A DNA stretch of 64,000 nt from Megalopta genalis. Taxonomy: Eukaryota; Arthropoda; Insecta; Hymenoptera; Halictidae. Each line of letters begins with the position of its first letter. Positions within the stretch are counted from its first letter, which is position 1. The position numbers were made by a program, and so were the translations under genes. Of this stretch, positions 22,820-35,412 are shown one piece after another. The notes beneath the pieces are model-generated. The model saw only the letters and a list, made by a program, of their open reading frames with translations, was not told the origin of the DNA and did not search any database. The DNA is taken from NCBI RefSeq assembly GCF_051020955.1, contig NC_135013.1:1612001-1676000 (forward strand), read 5' to 3'.

Positions 22820-24400
22820 GCATTTCTACGAAACAACCGCGACGAACTACTTGGAGGAAACGATCCAAATTGTTCTTCTTCTGATCGAGAACCACGAACA
22901 AAGATATAGAAGACATAAGTAAACGCGACGAAAAAGAATAGAAACGAAAAAAGCAAAAGTAATCAACTTCGACATTACAGTTCGATCAACGATATATAAA
23001 AGAAAAAAAAAGTTTCTTCCAACGATCAACGAACGTTAGTTTCTTCTTCCACAAATTTTGTACGGCTTCTAACATTTTCGATGTTGATCTCTCACCGTGA
23101 ACACCGTCGTAGACAATACCGCGACATCGCAATAATAATAATAATAATAATAACAATAATATCGAACCGCGTTTCTCTTTTGAACTTGTAGCGACCGGAT
23201 TTAAATCTAAGAGTCGATACTGGATGGGTGTAGAATCTAGTCAGCGTAGTGTTATATATTTATTTATCATTTTTTTTCCTTTTTCTTTCAACGGACCAAG
23301 ACTTCCTTGCGCACGCATGTTGAATCGAAACGAAGCAACCGAAGTACACACATGGTACTTCCACTTCTCCAGAGAGAATCTTCTCACTATGTACTACTCT
23401 AACTTACTAGAATCGTGTTCTTGGAAGTTCGAGGCGAGCCCGAGGGATCACCTCGACGCGTTTATCCCAATGAGAAACCAAGAAACCGCATTCGAAGTTC
23501 TCGCGATAGCTTCTTCGAGTATAATGCATTTCTTCATCAAATATTCGAGTCGAGAGTAACCGATAATGAATAAACATTTTTATTAAAGATAATAGGCGTC
23601 GCGAGAAGCTTCGACATACTGTTTCTTCGTTTCTGTAGTTTTTCGGTTCGATGGAACAGTCGTTATGTAAAATTGTCAAGCTCAATTATCGATTATAAAG
23701 AGCGAATCGACGTGTTCCGTCGGTCCCTCGAATTTCCGATCAGCCAAATATTCGAAGGACTGTCCGCGTTTCCTCGAGACTCCTTCGAAATGAAATACAA
23801 CCGAGAATCGTCGACGATCGAATAATGTGATAATCGATCGCTCGTCGATAAGTGTCTTCCTGTAAAGAAGTGATTTAGGAACGATTAAGAATACTTGAAC
23901 ACCCCCCCCCCCTAATTACCCGTTGTCCGAGATACAATCAGATACCCCCCGAACCCTTTGTATATGTATTTATAATATCGCGAGCGGAAAGCATCGTTCA
24001 GTTATTCACCCCGAGTTTGCGAGGATTACTTTTAGTATTTATTCGTAATGTATAATGTATTTTTAATTGTTACTCGTTACCATTACCGTTGTAATAATTA
24101 TTTAATAAGCACCGGCCGGCGTTCGATGCCGGCGGCGAACGCGACTGGTCAACAAGACTAGATTATTATAAAAAAGAAAGAAGAAACGAAGCAATGCCAC
24201 GCGCGGTTGGTGTCCGCGAGACGTAACAAAATATAGGTGCATGAACAACAGCAACCATTCACCAACGGCATGTCGCATACTTCGCGTTATATATTGTAAG
24301 ACATTTTTTTGCGAATTAAATTATTGCAAATTCAACGGCTCCGAAATTGTTCATTTCACCCCGCTAACGTTTCCTCCTTTTATTTAACGCTAATCCAACC
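22820..24400 (+). other. sls 3' UTR and downstream sequence
   Basis: There is no convincing gene. An AATAAA signal lies at 23569-23574 and further AT-rich stretches follow. A run of ten C lies near 23902. The exact cleavage site cannot be set from sequence alone. Confidence 0.5.
23569..23574 (+). terminator. Candidate poly(A) signal of sls
   Basis: AATAAA about 750 nt after the stop codon, followed by a T-rich segment. Other weaker signals follow, so this may be one of several. Confidence 0.4.
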
Positions 24401-24429
24401 AGGCTTTCGTGGTTAACTTAAATATTTGC

Positions 24430-24930
24430 ACTGGATACAATAGAAATTCAATGAAATACAAATTTTATTCGAACGAAAATATTTAAATTCAATGAAATAG
24501 AAATTTTATTCGAACAAAAATATTTAAATTCAATGAAATAGAAATTTTATTCGAACAAAAATATTTAAATTCAATGAAATACAAATTTTAGTCGAACTTA
24601 AATATTTATGTTCAATACAACAGAAATATCCATTCAGACGTAAATATTTAAAACGATATAACATAAATTCTATTCAAACTTGAACATTTATATTCGATGC
24701 AACAAAAATTTTATTCTAAATTAAATACTTAAATTCAATGTAATGTAAGATTTTATTCAAGCTTACACATTTAAATTCGGTGTAATAAAGATTTTATTCG
24801 AACTGAAATATTCATATTCAATATAATACAAATTTTATTAAAAAATTAATATTTAAATCGAAATAACATAAATACTAATCAAACTTAAACATTAAAATTT
24901 AATATAATAAAAATGTTATCAAAAAATAAA
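24430..24930. repeat. 41-bp degenerate minisatellite
   Basis: Units of ATTTAAATTCAATGAAATAG plus AAATTTTATTCGAACAAAAAT repeat about 11 times. The first four are near-identical and later ones drift in sequence and length. The array lies between sls and the PRP4 kinase gene, ending about 390 bp before its start codon. Confidence 0.85.
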
Positions 24931-25315
24931 TAATTAAATTCATGAAGCATTGTTTTCTTTTAAATCGAACTAAATTAATAGAAATAAACAATTGTCCTAA
25001 AACAAAAATTCAGTTTGCATTATAGCATTTTTACCACGTAGAACTTGTATTAAAATAAATATTTATATGAAAATCACGTAAATTTGCAGAAAGAATTCTA
25101 AAGAGAGATTTTAAATTGACCTGTGAGAATATAGAAACCGGAAGCATCCCCTCCATATCGATATTCGTCGAGTACGACACCATATCGATATATCTCGAAA
25201 TAACACGATCGAACATACAAGATGGCAGCCCATTAAAGAGTTCATATATGCGTGTAGTTGTTTTGTGCAGTGCTTGTGTAGTTTTATTCTTAACAATAAT
25301 TTAACAACTTTAATC

Positions 25316-25320
25316 ATGGG
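25316..25320 (+). CDS. Prp4k: Prp4k exon 1 (start codon, 5 coding nt)
   Basis: ATGGG/GTAAGT: an ATG followed by a perfect donor. Joined to 25857 it gives M-G-S-S-D in frame. The sequence upstream (about 25240-25315) would be the 5' UTR. Confidence 0.65.
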
Positions 25321-28300
25321 GTAAGTCGTAAATTTCGATGAACATGATTGCACTGATTTAAAAAGTCTCGTTCCCGACGAGCGAAACAATGAGCGAGGTA
25401 GTATGTTTACATCGCATATACTTACGTGATCCACTGTTTATTTTCGGAGGAAATCTCATACGCTATTAGAAAAATCTGTTTTCTTTCGGCATTATGTAAG
25501 GCTAATGGGTACATTTGGATTAAAAACATTTTATCCCCGCAAGGTTTTCTTCACTATGTGTCCGCTGAAAAAAATAACCTAGTTTTTCTGTTTCACTGTC
25601 TTGCTATTTCACCATAGATACCGCTTAACAGACCACGAATGGATTCATGCAAATACTGTGCTGTTCATTTCAAGCTACGTATTAATCATTATCGACGAGA
25701 GAAGTAGGAATATTAATTTAATATTTGAAAAATTTTCTGATTTATAATTAACAGGACGCACGCTATTCGCATAAATCAGATTTCATTTTTGATTGTAACG
25801 CTATAAATAATTGAACATGTTCCTACGTAATATGTAACCGTTAAAATGTATTTCAGTTCGTCAGATCTAGAATGTTTAGATGGTAAGAGAGACATTGTTA
25901 GTATAGATTCGGAATCTGATATGTTGAATGACCAAAGAAAAAAGAAAAAGAGAAAACATAAGCACCACAAGCATAAGAAGGACAAATTACTTGAAAGAGA
26001 AGATGGAAAAATTGAAAGACAGGACAGGTATGTGTAATGTTTGCTATGTCGTTTAATATATATCGTCACAAGACTATTGAGTACAATATTTTAGGAAAAG
26101 GCATAAGAAGCATAAACGACCTAAAAAGGAAAGGGAAGTTGAAAACGGTTCGTTGGATGACAAATCATCTCGTGCTATTCAAAAAGATGTCGGTATAAAC
26201 GGCAAAATGAAGAATTCCTTACTGGAAGTTGTTTCTACGGAGGAAAGCGAAGATGAAAAGTTAATAGATTTAGATTCGGATGAGGTAGACTGCACAATTA
26301 TCGAAGATGATATAGATCTTGAAGAATTAATGAAACAAAAGGTACGATCGTCTGCTTTCGCTTTTCATCATTTACGTTCATACCTAGATATATTCTGTTA
26401 TTTATACACAGGAACGGTTACAAGCATGTTTAGTACAATATCTCTCAGATGAATCTGAGAAAGACGATAAAGAAGCCGATCAAGAGGAAGTAAAGACTAC
26501 TGAAACACCGGATGTTATACTTGTGGAGGATGACAGTGATAATGACAATGTACCCCCCAAAAAACGAGCTAGGAGTAAATCTGGTAGCAGGGAACGGAAA
26601 AAGATAACAAAACCTGAAAGGCGTGTTGTTGTAGATATGAGCAGGGATCGTAGAAGTCGGGAGGAACATAAAGATAAACGGCGAGACTCTGATAGACGCA
26701 GAGACGAAAAGGTACGTACAAAAGAAGAATTGAGGAGAGATGAGAGCAGAAGGGACGATAGACAAACACGAAAGATAAGTGATAGACACAGGGAAGAGTC
26801 CCGTAAGGAGGACAATAATAGACGATCGGAAGATAATAAGCGTAAAGAAACTATCAAAAAGGACGAGTCGCGTAAAAGGGAACAAGACAGACGGTATGTT
26901 CAATATTCAAATGATTTAAAATGTTTTTCAATAGTTTAACATAATGGTACGATTGCAGGGAAGAGGAACGACGGAGAGAAACGGATCATCACAATTCCAG
27001 ATCGCGTAACGATTATAAATCGTTGGAAAACCGAGAACGACAAAGCAGTCGAGATCGTCACGTCAGTCGAGATCGACACGTGAGTAAGGATAGACACGTT
27101 AGCCGCGATCGTCATGTAAGTCGTGATCGACATGTTAGCAGAGATCGTCATGCTAGTCGGGATCGTCACGCCAGTAGAGATCGTCCAAGCAGCCGTGATC
27201 GTCGCAGTCGAGAGAGACCTTCCAGCAGAGACAGACATAGTCGTGATAAAAGAGATAGCAGAGAGCGTCATGCGAGTCGTGACCGACACAGGGAAGGTCG
27301 AAATAGTCGTGACCGTAATGACATACGGGACAATCGAAACCGCGAGAGGATTAGAGAGCGGTCAAGAAGTACTAGAAGATCTCGCAGCCCTGTTAGAGGT
27401 AGACTGGACAGGGAACGTAACGATCGGTACAAGAACTCCAGATCAGTATCCAGAAGTAGAAGGGACAGAGAAAAGCATGCCAGAGAGCATGATAGGGACA
27501 GGGAGAAGAACGGTAAAAGAGAACGCAACGACAAGTACAAAGACTCTTTGTCGGAGGGACTAAAAGTGGAGCATTCGGATAGTTCTAGCGAAGAGGATAT
27601 CAAAGATATTGATATTGAAGAAGAAGAGGACGAGGAAGCGATTATAGAACGTAGGCGAAAACAGAGGGAAGAACTTCTCAAAGTATGTATATTCTATAAC
27701 TATCTGCTGCTTTCGATGTTGTAGACCAGCAATATAACTCTTATCGTTTTATTTCTGTACAGAGGTTAGGCGGACCAAACGAAGACTCCAATATGTCTGC
27801 CGATATAAACACTGTCCCAGCTACTCCGCCGTCAGAGAGTCAATCAAACGTATCGCAAAAGTCGTTAGAGATTCCATCGAACAATAATGAATCCACTTCA
27901 GAAAGTCATACTCCACCACTGCCTGAAAAGCCAAAGTCGCCGCAAACGGTTAAAAAAAGAAAATCCAGATTCGACGATACACCATCAGAAGACATCGAAA
28001 AGAACGACGACACAAAATCCATTGAGAAACTCAAACCAGAGGAGAACGCGAAGAAACCAAACGAATGGGATATGTTCGCTGAAGCGGATAATATCGGCGA
28101 TTTTAGCGTAAGTCTCTACATATATATAACGGTGTTTGCTAATGTTTCCACTCTTATCTTAAATATCATTTTGATTCACAGAGTCCTACCGTCGAAGGAA
28201 AACGACAAGGTGGACCAGATAACCCGAGTTTAACAGACAACTGGGACGATGCAGAAGGCTATTATCGGTAATATATTTTCTTGGTTCTTTTCTTATATTT

Positions 28301-30881
28301 TTTATAATTCCTAATATAATTATGTAATTAAATTTAATTTTTAGAGTACGAGTCGGTGAAACATTAGATTCCCGATACGTTGTCTATGGATATACAGGAC
28401 AAGGTGTATTTAGTAATGTTGTAAGGGCTAGAGACAGTGCTAGAGGCAACTTGGATGTTGCTGTAAAAATAATAAGGAATAATGTATTAATGTAAGCACG
28501 ATATTTGCATTATTATATAATAATGTTATAGAATATGCATATTTACATCTTACTTGTTGTTCCAGGCATAAAACTGGCCTTAAGGAATTAGAAATTCTTA
28601 GAAAACTTAATGATGCAGATCCGGAAGATAGATTCCATTGTTTACGACTTTTTAGGCACTTCTTTCACAAAAATCATTTATGTATGGTTTTTGAACCTTT
28701 AGCCATGAATTTAAGAGAGGTACTTATTTTTCTACATTTCTACAAAAAAAAAAAATAATAATAATAGGACATTAGTACACGCAATAATAACTGATCTTTG
28801 TATTCGCACGATTTAGGTATTGAAAAAGTATGGCAAAGACGTTGGTTTACACGTTAAAGCGGTAAGATCGTATACGCAGCAACTTTTCCTTGCTCTCAAG
28901 TTATTAAAACGTGCAAACATTCTTCATGCTGACATCAAACCGGATAACATTCTAGTCAGTGAAAGCAAACTAGTATTGAAACTCTGCGATTTCGGCTCTG
29001 CATCCCATGCACACGAGAACGATATGACACCGTATTTGGTGTCAAGGTTTTATCGAGCACCTGAAATTAGTAAGTATTACACATCTATATTGTAAAGTTA
29101 CTTGCGCATATATTCGCTTAGTAGATGGACGATAATGTTCGCGTCGTGTTCGATATCTGGAGAGATAGGCGTCCTAATAATTACCGGCCGCCATCCGTTC
29201 TCGACGGTTCCGGTGTTGTTCCAAGGATTGGTGGGGATAATACCGTGCCTTCTGTAAGGCAGGAAAAATGTGTCTATTAAGCGAAGATTTCTGTACATGC
29301 AATATTCATTAGACAGCTGTTTCAGTCTTTCGATTGCTCATCATAAATTTTGCTTGATTTGCCAAAATTCCTTGATATGTTAAACCTCTATGCGTTCACA
29401 AAACGAAGCGCCAAAAACTCAAGAAATTCATTTTTACTTGCTCACTACACACTTGGCATTAAACCAGTTACCGATGGTAACGCGATTGGGCACATCATCG
29501 ATACTGATTAGAAAGAGAAAGCGATGTATTTCGACCGTGAGTAGCGGATGTTTTAGCGATCGATTCTACAAAACGAAGTACGATGAAAATTGAAATACCC
29601 AAATTATTACTAATATTATTATCAATCTACAATTTTGTCATTCTTGATTTTCACTTACTTTAAGGGTTGTAGATTCATCCGCTGAAATATCTAGTCAAAC
29701 ACCCTGAATACATTTTGTAAATTGTTAGAAACTATGCATCATGGTTTTGGGAAAACTGATCGAGCCCACGTTAGGGAAATCTCCATTGTTGTAAAAATTT
29801 CGTGACAGTTGCCATGTATTAGATTGTTAACAGTACCATTTTCTAGTTCTTGGTATACCATATGATTTCGGAATTGACATGTGGTCGGTTGGATGCACCA
29901 TATATGAATTGTACACGGGCAAAATAATGTTCTCGGGTAAAACGAACAACCAAATGTTGAAATTCTTCATGGACCTGAAGGGAAAAATGCCCAATAAACT
30001 GATTAGGAAGGGCACGTTCAAGAACCAACATTTTGACACTAACTGCAATTTCCTGTATCATGAAGTTGATAAGGTTACGGAGCGGGTAAGTTGTCTTTCT
30101 ACTTTTCTTACCATCCTTGCTCTTTGTAGTGCGGTAAGTGCCTGCATAATTACATAAATTAACCGTCTGACTGCTGAGGAGCCCTATCGAGCTCTTCTTA
30201 TGTTGTGCCAAAAATGCGAAGAGCGCGATGGCGCTCCTGTCTTTTTTTATGCCAAGACTGCGGAGAGCGTAATAACGCTGCTCTAAATCAGGTAGAGGAG
30301 TTAAACGTTCAAACCTAATTTGCTCTATTTGTAAAAAGGGAATTAACGCGTTTTGTATAGCAAACCACCCGTGTAAAAAATCATAAGAAATTATTTGTGT
30401 TAATTTGACTGAATTATAAGTGCTTATTACCAATTTTACTCACAAAATTAATTAAAACAAATTTATGTAAATAAGTGGTATTTTTTAATTTTTGTTGTTG
30501 CAAAGCAATACAAGCGAGTTTATTGTGTGAAAAGTGTTTTACATTTTTTCCCATACACGCGCAGTTAGTGCCGCAGTTTTGGCGTATGTCCGAAAAAAAT
30601 ACGTCAGCAGCCAAACGGTTAAAAAGGATCGATTGATGTTACGAGCAATGCTTGCATATTAAAGTCGTGAATATTTCTAGGAAAAAGTTGCAGTGATGTC
30701 AACGTTGCCTGCTACGCGCGACCTTGGCGCAGAGCTGGGTGGGAATTCTTTGCCACCGGAGCAAAGTAGAAAAGTTGGACAGCTGAAGGACCTGTTGGAA
30801 CGAACATTGATGCTGGATGCCGGAAAGAGAATTACTGTGAACCACGCTCTGGCACATCCCTTTATACAAGAAAAGATCTAG
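25316..30881 (+). CDS. Prp4k: PRP4 pre-mRNA splicing kinase (PRPF4B orthologue), complete
   Basis: This nuclear dual-specificity kinase of the CMGC group phosphorylates tri-snRNP proteins (PRP6, PRP31 in known orthologues) during spliceosome B-complex formation. Twelve exons: 25316-25320, 25857-26027, 26095-26341, 26412-26893, 26959-27682, 27763-28107, 28182-28267, 28345-28491, 28566-28719, 28817-29069, 29847-30085, 30681-30881. Together they give 3054 nt, 1017 aa, close to the human length. Residues 1-660 are low-complexity: Lys/His-rich, acidic, then SRDRH repeats. The kinase domain starts near 690. It has GYTGQGVFSNV, VAVK with Lys728, HADIKPDN at 824 (the HAD variant is normal for this family), DFG at 845 and SRFYRAPE. 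It ends RITVNHALAHPFIQEKI. The start is the two-codon first exon M-G, chosen for phase; this is the least certain border. Confidence 0.95.
25857..26341 (+). CDS. Prp4k: Prp4k exons 2-3: Lys/His-rich and acidic N-terminus
   Basis: Exon 2 (25857-26027) encodes RKKKKRKHKHHKHKKDK, a nuclear-localisation-like basic tract matching the KHKHK tracts of vertebrate PRP4. Exon 3 (26095-26341) continues KRHKKHKRPKK and then an acidic segment, VDCTIIEDDIDLEELMKQK. A 67-nt intron separates them. Confidence 0.85.
26412..26893 (+). CDS. Prp4k: Prp4k exon 4: charged Arg/Asp/Glu region
   Basis: Exon between TACACAG and GACG/GTATGT. It begins ERLQACLVQYLSDESEKDD and passes a basic patch (PPKKRARSKSGSRERKK) into long alternating Arg/Asp/Glu stretches, typical of splicing factors. 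Confidence 0.88.
26959..27682 (+). CDS. Prp4k: Prp4k exon 5: RS/RD repeat exon
   Basis: Exon between ATTGCAG and CTCAAA/GTATGT. It holds about a dozen tandem SRDRH(V/A)-type heptads (27050-27290), then RSRSTRRSRSP-type RS dipeptides, and ends in an acidic stretch (SSSEEDIKDIDIEEEEDEE). Confidence 0.9.
27763..28267 (+). CDS. Prp4k: Prp4k exons 6-7: pre-kinase linker
   Basis: Exon 6 (27763-28107) is Ser/Pro/Thr-rich and includes KKRKSRFDDTP and PNEWDMFAEADN. Exon 7 (28182-28267) encodes SPTVEGKRQGGPDNPSLTDN, WDDAEGYYR. The WDMF and NWDDAEGYY segments are the conserved lead into the kinase domain of PRP4 proteins. Confidence 0.9.
28345..28719 (+). CDS. Prp4k: Prp4k exons 8-9: kinase N-lobe
   Basis: Exon 8 (28345-28491) carries the glycine-rich loop (GYTGQGVFSNVV) and VAVKIIRNN with the ATP-binding Lys. 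Exon 9 (28566-28719) carries helix C (GLKELEILRKLNDADPEDR) and the hinge (HLCMVFEPLAMNLRE). Confidence 0.93.
28817..29069 (+). CDS. Prp4k: Prp4k exon 10: catalytic and activation loops
   Basis: Contains ILHADIKPDNILV (catalytic Asp and Asn), LKLCDFGSA (Mg-binding Asp) and TPYLVSRFYRAPEI (activation segment and P+1 loop). Ends ATTA/GTAAGT. Confidence 0.95.
29070..29846. other. Prp4k intron 10, nothing recognised
   Basis: This 777-nt intron holds two short unrelated open frames (66 and 67 codons) that match no family I know. No element ends were identified. Confidence 0.5.
29847..30881 (+). CDS. Prp4k: Prp4k exons 11-12: kinase C-lobe and stop
   Basis: Exon 11 (29847-30085) reads ILGIPYDFGIDMWSVGCTIY and DLKGKMPNKLIRKGTF, strongly PRP4-like. 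Exon 12 (30681-30881) ends QEKI-stop (TAG 30879-30881). The intron between them carries a TTAA-flanked element. Confidence 0.94.
30159..30622. mobile_element. TTAA-flanked piggyBac-like MITE, copy 2
   Basis: Starts TTAACCGTCTGACTGCTGA and ends with the inverted, slightly diverged CAGCAGCCAAACGGTTAA (464 bp). Near the left end two short GC-rich hairpin motifs (GAGCGCGATGGCGCTC, AGAGCGTAATAACGCTGCTCT) are also present. It lies in the last Prp4k intron. Confidence 0.7.
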
Positions 30882-31299
30882 GTAACCCTGTCCGGGGTCC
30901 ATCCACAACGGAGAATTCATTGACGTAAATTTACAAAACCTGTTTGAAATGACACCGCTTACGATTCGTTGTATATTATAAAACAAACTAACATAAGGCG
31001 GTGTCCCTTTATATAGAATGTGTCTTGTATTCGTTTTAGCAGAAAGAGGCGGTGCAAAATTTCACGATTCACTCTAAACTCCCGTCTAACCGATACAGAG
31101 AGAAACATTTGAAGAAAAACATAATATATATATGAATATATAATCATACACAAGGGAAAGAAAAAATTACTTGAAATCACACATACATATGACGTTGTAC
31201 TCTATCAATCTGAGCTGTATTATTTAATGATTGATAACTATTGCAGGTCAATAGAGTGCAATATTTTTATATTAAAGTTAGAACCACTGCAAAACGACG

Positions 31300-31305
31300 A
31301 ATAAA
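31300..31305 (+). terminator. Candidate poly(A) signal of Prp4k
   Basis: AATAAA about 420 nt after the stop codon, in AT-rich sequence. Further AATAAA-like motifs follow at about 31478. Confidence 0.4.
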
Positions 31306-31309
31306 AATG

Positions 31310-34030
31310 TTGGAGAATTCACAGATGTATCACACGCAACGCATAATATGGATCGGTACAATATAGTGTATCAGGGCGTAGTAAATTCGCAGTAAATTCT
31401 TCTTTTTCTTTAAAACTCGAGTTGTTTTGCTTAGATATAGTTTATTTCTTTTTCTCTGTGCACAGCACCTATAAAGTAAATAAAACAACGATGCTACACA
31501 CTAAGAAGAAGAGGCATGCAGAATTTCGTACGTGGTAATCGTGTTCTCTTCCGTGGACGATATGAACTGGGAAAAAGTGACCGCCTCTTTCAGCACTGGC
31601 CATCGATACTTAGCATAATGGTGGTACATAGTATTTTTCTTTTTCCCAATCTTTCAATTCAGACAAGAAAGCAAATAAGAAAAGGTAAAAGGAAAAGAAA
31701 ACATGCGCGACATTATAGTTGAATAATATCGCGTGTAAATTATTATATTCACAAATCGTTATCAATAATGCGTTTACGTTCACAATGAGAAAAAGATTTT
31801 CGTGTTTGCGAAACTGTAAGACTTCATAAATTTTGGTAAATCGCAAGCGATTCACGAACGGTTCGTTCTTTTTTTTGGTTGGCCTTTGAAATGTGCGCGT
31901 GCATGGCATTTTGAAGTCTCTTCAGCAAATCAAGGAGACTTGTACTAACAGAAGAAAAAAAAAATACAAATTGTATAGTAAATAGGTTATTTGAAATAAA
32001 ACGACACATGCTTAACTGAATGAGAAACAAGCCCTGTATTTTATACTTTTCAGTCTATTATGACTAATATGAATAATCGCGCGCAGCTCCCGTGCTCTTG
32101 AAAGCACGCGCCGTAGCTATAATATATTTAAAAAGCAAGCAAACAAACAAAACTGTACTCCGTTTCGTATCTAGTAACTCTGAATATCATAGGTAGATAA
32201 CATGTGTTTCAGGAAGTGTTGTAAAATAAGTCGCTATGTTAACACTCGACTACTAATTGACCGTTAGTATCACGGATATTCATTTTCATGTCTAACGTTG
32301 CATTTATTTAGGTGACAAAAAAAAAACAAAATGTAAAGAAATATAAGAAAATAATAATGTATATATTTGCACTGAAAAATAGAGGGTCTGGAATATTTAC
32401 CAAGTGGATAGTTTTAACACAGCAATGAAAATGATTTCACGCACAAAATAGTAACAAATAGCGGTCTTATATTTTTGTCAAATGAACTGTTTTCGTTCAA
32501 TAACGAATATGTCCAAAAGCATTATACGATTCCGCATCCTAGCTTCGTAAATTTTATTTCTCTTTTCTTTTTTTTTGTTTCGTTTACTTAATCGTTGCGT
32601 TATTCGTTTTTATAAGTACGATACGGCAGAACGTCAATGCTGTTTGAATGGTTCGTGGTAATGTACCTTTACATGACAATATTGTACGAGGCTGCTTATG
32701 TTTCAGATGAGTCTTCGATTCAAAGCATCGTTAAGTGCGGGCGGACCTATGCGGGCTTTTAACGCCGATCCCGTTGCAAGGTATTCTTGGGGGACTGCCT
32801 TATGGGATATTTAGTATATCCGTTTTTCATTAAAAAACGTTGACCTCTGTTGCGAGTCAAAGCCTGCATAAATTTGTATTTTATCTCTTCAAAGGGAGAG
32901 CATATATTTGTCTCATACGTGTACATATAAATACATATACTATTATTATACATACATAAGCTAAGAATCATCGTACATAAAATTTTCCTAACGAGTTACA
33001 AAGTGATGCCTTGAAAGGATCTAAGAGAATACATAGCGGAGTTTGATTATTTTATTATCACATTTTCCAAAGCATGAATACTTACTTAGTCTGTTCTTCT
33101 AATAATTTGTAAGAGAAAAAGGAATTTGTTCAATAATCGAATGTATAAAACAAGAGCAATTAGATATTATGGGGAAACTTAAATATACTAAAATAAAAAT
33201 TGAATACACCGAAACTTAGATTAGTTTTATAGTTTTCTAATTGGCAATTTGGTAATGTTTCACTTGTAGCCCTCCCCGTAAGGAGGGGAGGCAATGGAAG
33301 AGATGATGAGATCAGTTGGTGGAAAGCACTGATGACAAAGGATATGGGGTAGGATCCTCGCAGCGGCTGCTTCGCTTCTTGTGTGTAAAATGACGACACT
33401 GTCACAACAGGGATCAGCAAATGTTTAATTAAATTTGTAACAGCAGGAAGGTTTGTCTTAATGTTTCGATTGAGATTTATGAAAACCGTAAGTATGTGAA
33501 CAGGTAAGGTACATGTCTGTGAGAATTCTAAATTATCATATAATGAATTATATGTAGAAATGATCTAAATGCCGCGTATGTACATAGATATGTATATACT
33601 CAACTACAGGTAACATTGAAGAGAACGTAATACTAATATCTTTGGCCTTCAGTTTTCAGATGACTATAAGCAAAAAAAAATCTTTGAAAATAGTTTTAAT
33701 GCGAATAGACAAGTTTTACATGTGAAAAAGTACTATAACGATCGCCGTAATAAATTATACGTATACATAATGGGATAAATAAATTTATTTCACGCTGTAC
33801 CTTGATACAGTACTTTACATCTAGCAATAAAGAAATTACATTTTTGTAGACCGCACACGATCCCTGCCGTCGATGCAAAACATTGTTGAGCATCTTTATT
33901 ATCATATATATATACATATGATAATTTGTGTTAAATTTAGATTTATTCATACATATATCTCTTAAAGATATTGTTATCCCTGTCTTAAACGTTTATGTAA
34001 GAAATTCAAATATAAGTACGCTCTTTAAAC
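31310..34030. other. Intergenic AT-rich region between convergent genes
   Basis: No open frame with domain content on either strand. A short GC-containing hairpin lies near 32080-32120 (GTGCTCTTGAAAGCACG). The segment probably holds both 3' UTRs. Confidence 0.5.
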
Positions 34031-34037
34031 ATTTATA

Positions 34038-34043
34038 TTTATT
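34038..34043 (-). terminator. Candidate poly(A) signal of the inositol monophosphatase gene
   Basis: TTTATT on the + strand reads AATAAA on the - strand, about 205 nt after the stop codon at 34247. Confidence 0.5.
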
Positions 34044-34246
34044 GTTTTAATTCAGAAACCTTAAATGCCTGCAACGATAAACAAACTTTCTATATTAGAA
34101 CTGAAACGATACATTGTAATGAAAAAAATGTTGATGTATCATAAATTATACATACATACATTAAACATGTACATCGTTCAGCGCATACAGTGTCGCCACA
34201 ACATTTTTCATTCTTGCGTTACTTTAAGATTTTATCGGCGCAATTT

Positions 34247-34353
34247 TTAGTCACGTTCGGGATAGTATTGAACTAAAATTTCGGCCAGCGATTGCGCTAA
34301 CTCCTCTGTTGATGCGCACAGAACTCTTCTGCTCATTAGATCAAGCGGACCAC
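34247..34353 (-). CDS. IMPA1: IMPA1 exon 6 (stop)
   Basis: Follows GATCGTAG. Reads GGPLDLMSRRVLCASTEELA and ends YYPERD-stop (TAA at 34249-34247). Confidence 0.93.
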
Positions 34354-35380
34354 CTACGATCAAAGTTGTAAAAACGGAGAAAAATAGTAAATTCATTTTG
34401 TGTCTTGACAATTATTTTGCTTGAAATGTTAGATCGTAACGAGGGCAATTACCAGCAGGATCTATGCATACACCACCAGCTTCCCTGACAATAATATCAC
34501 CAGCAGCAATATCCCAAGCATGAATGCCGAATTCAAAAGAAACGTCTGCTCCACCTAGAGCAACCATGCACATGTTTAAGGCAGCAGATCCCAAAGCGCG
34601 TATTCTAGAAAAAAGATAAAGTTATTTGAAACGATATAGTACATAAGATATACAATAATAATAAAATATAATATAATATAATAAAATATAAGATATACAA
34701 TCAGGCATTACCCATGAACTTGTGGAGGAAGTTTGGTCGCATTTTCCAACACAACTTTAATTTTCTCAGGATCTCTGCTGGTGCCCATTTCCATCATTAC
34801 CAGAGCTTTGCGTAATTCTAAAAAAACATAATTAATTAAACGATTTAACGTGTTATTCGATTTGTCACGAATACCTTCTTACTATTTTAATAATTATGAA
34901 ATAAAAAATCGGGAACAGGCCATTTTTAATTTGATAGAGAACAGAGCGATAGAAATCTAGTAATTGTAACGTCATTAATTAGAGCATAGTACAGAGTAAT
35001 ACAGATACTAATTACCTTTTTCCCCAGATACCCGAATGGGAGCTCCATTAAGAAATGCACCTTGCCCCTTGCGAGCTGTGAAAAACTGTTCCAATATCGG
35101 ATTGTAAACGACTCCGATTTCCGTAACCTTGTTAATAACTAATGCGATCGATATACACGTGTGCGGCAAGCTGTGTACGAAGTTCATCGTACCATCGATG
35201 GGATCGATGATCCATGTTGGTGCGTCCGTGAGTTCGATCTTCGCGCCCAGCGAACTTTCTTCCTCGCCGATAAATCTACGTGAAAACATATTTTGTTAGT
35301 TATTAATATTACTGTCTCTATAAATAAATATTATTGGAAAGCAAATGTAGAAAAATAATTTTATCACTGAACAAAGTTAC

Positions 35381-35412
<32 letters not shown>

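Noticed and set aside
23224..23559. 111-codon frame after the sls stop
   Set aside because: No recognised domain, no splice context to sls, and it lies in the probable 3' UTR.
29098..29298. 66-codon minus-strand frame in a Prp4k intron
   Set aside because: Composition looks protein-like, but there is no partner exon, domain or repeat copy to support it.
32070..32125. Possible tRNA or small hairpin RNA
   Set aside because: Only one short stem (GTGCTCTTGAAAGCAC) is visible; no cloverleaf arms or A/B box pattern.
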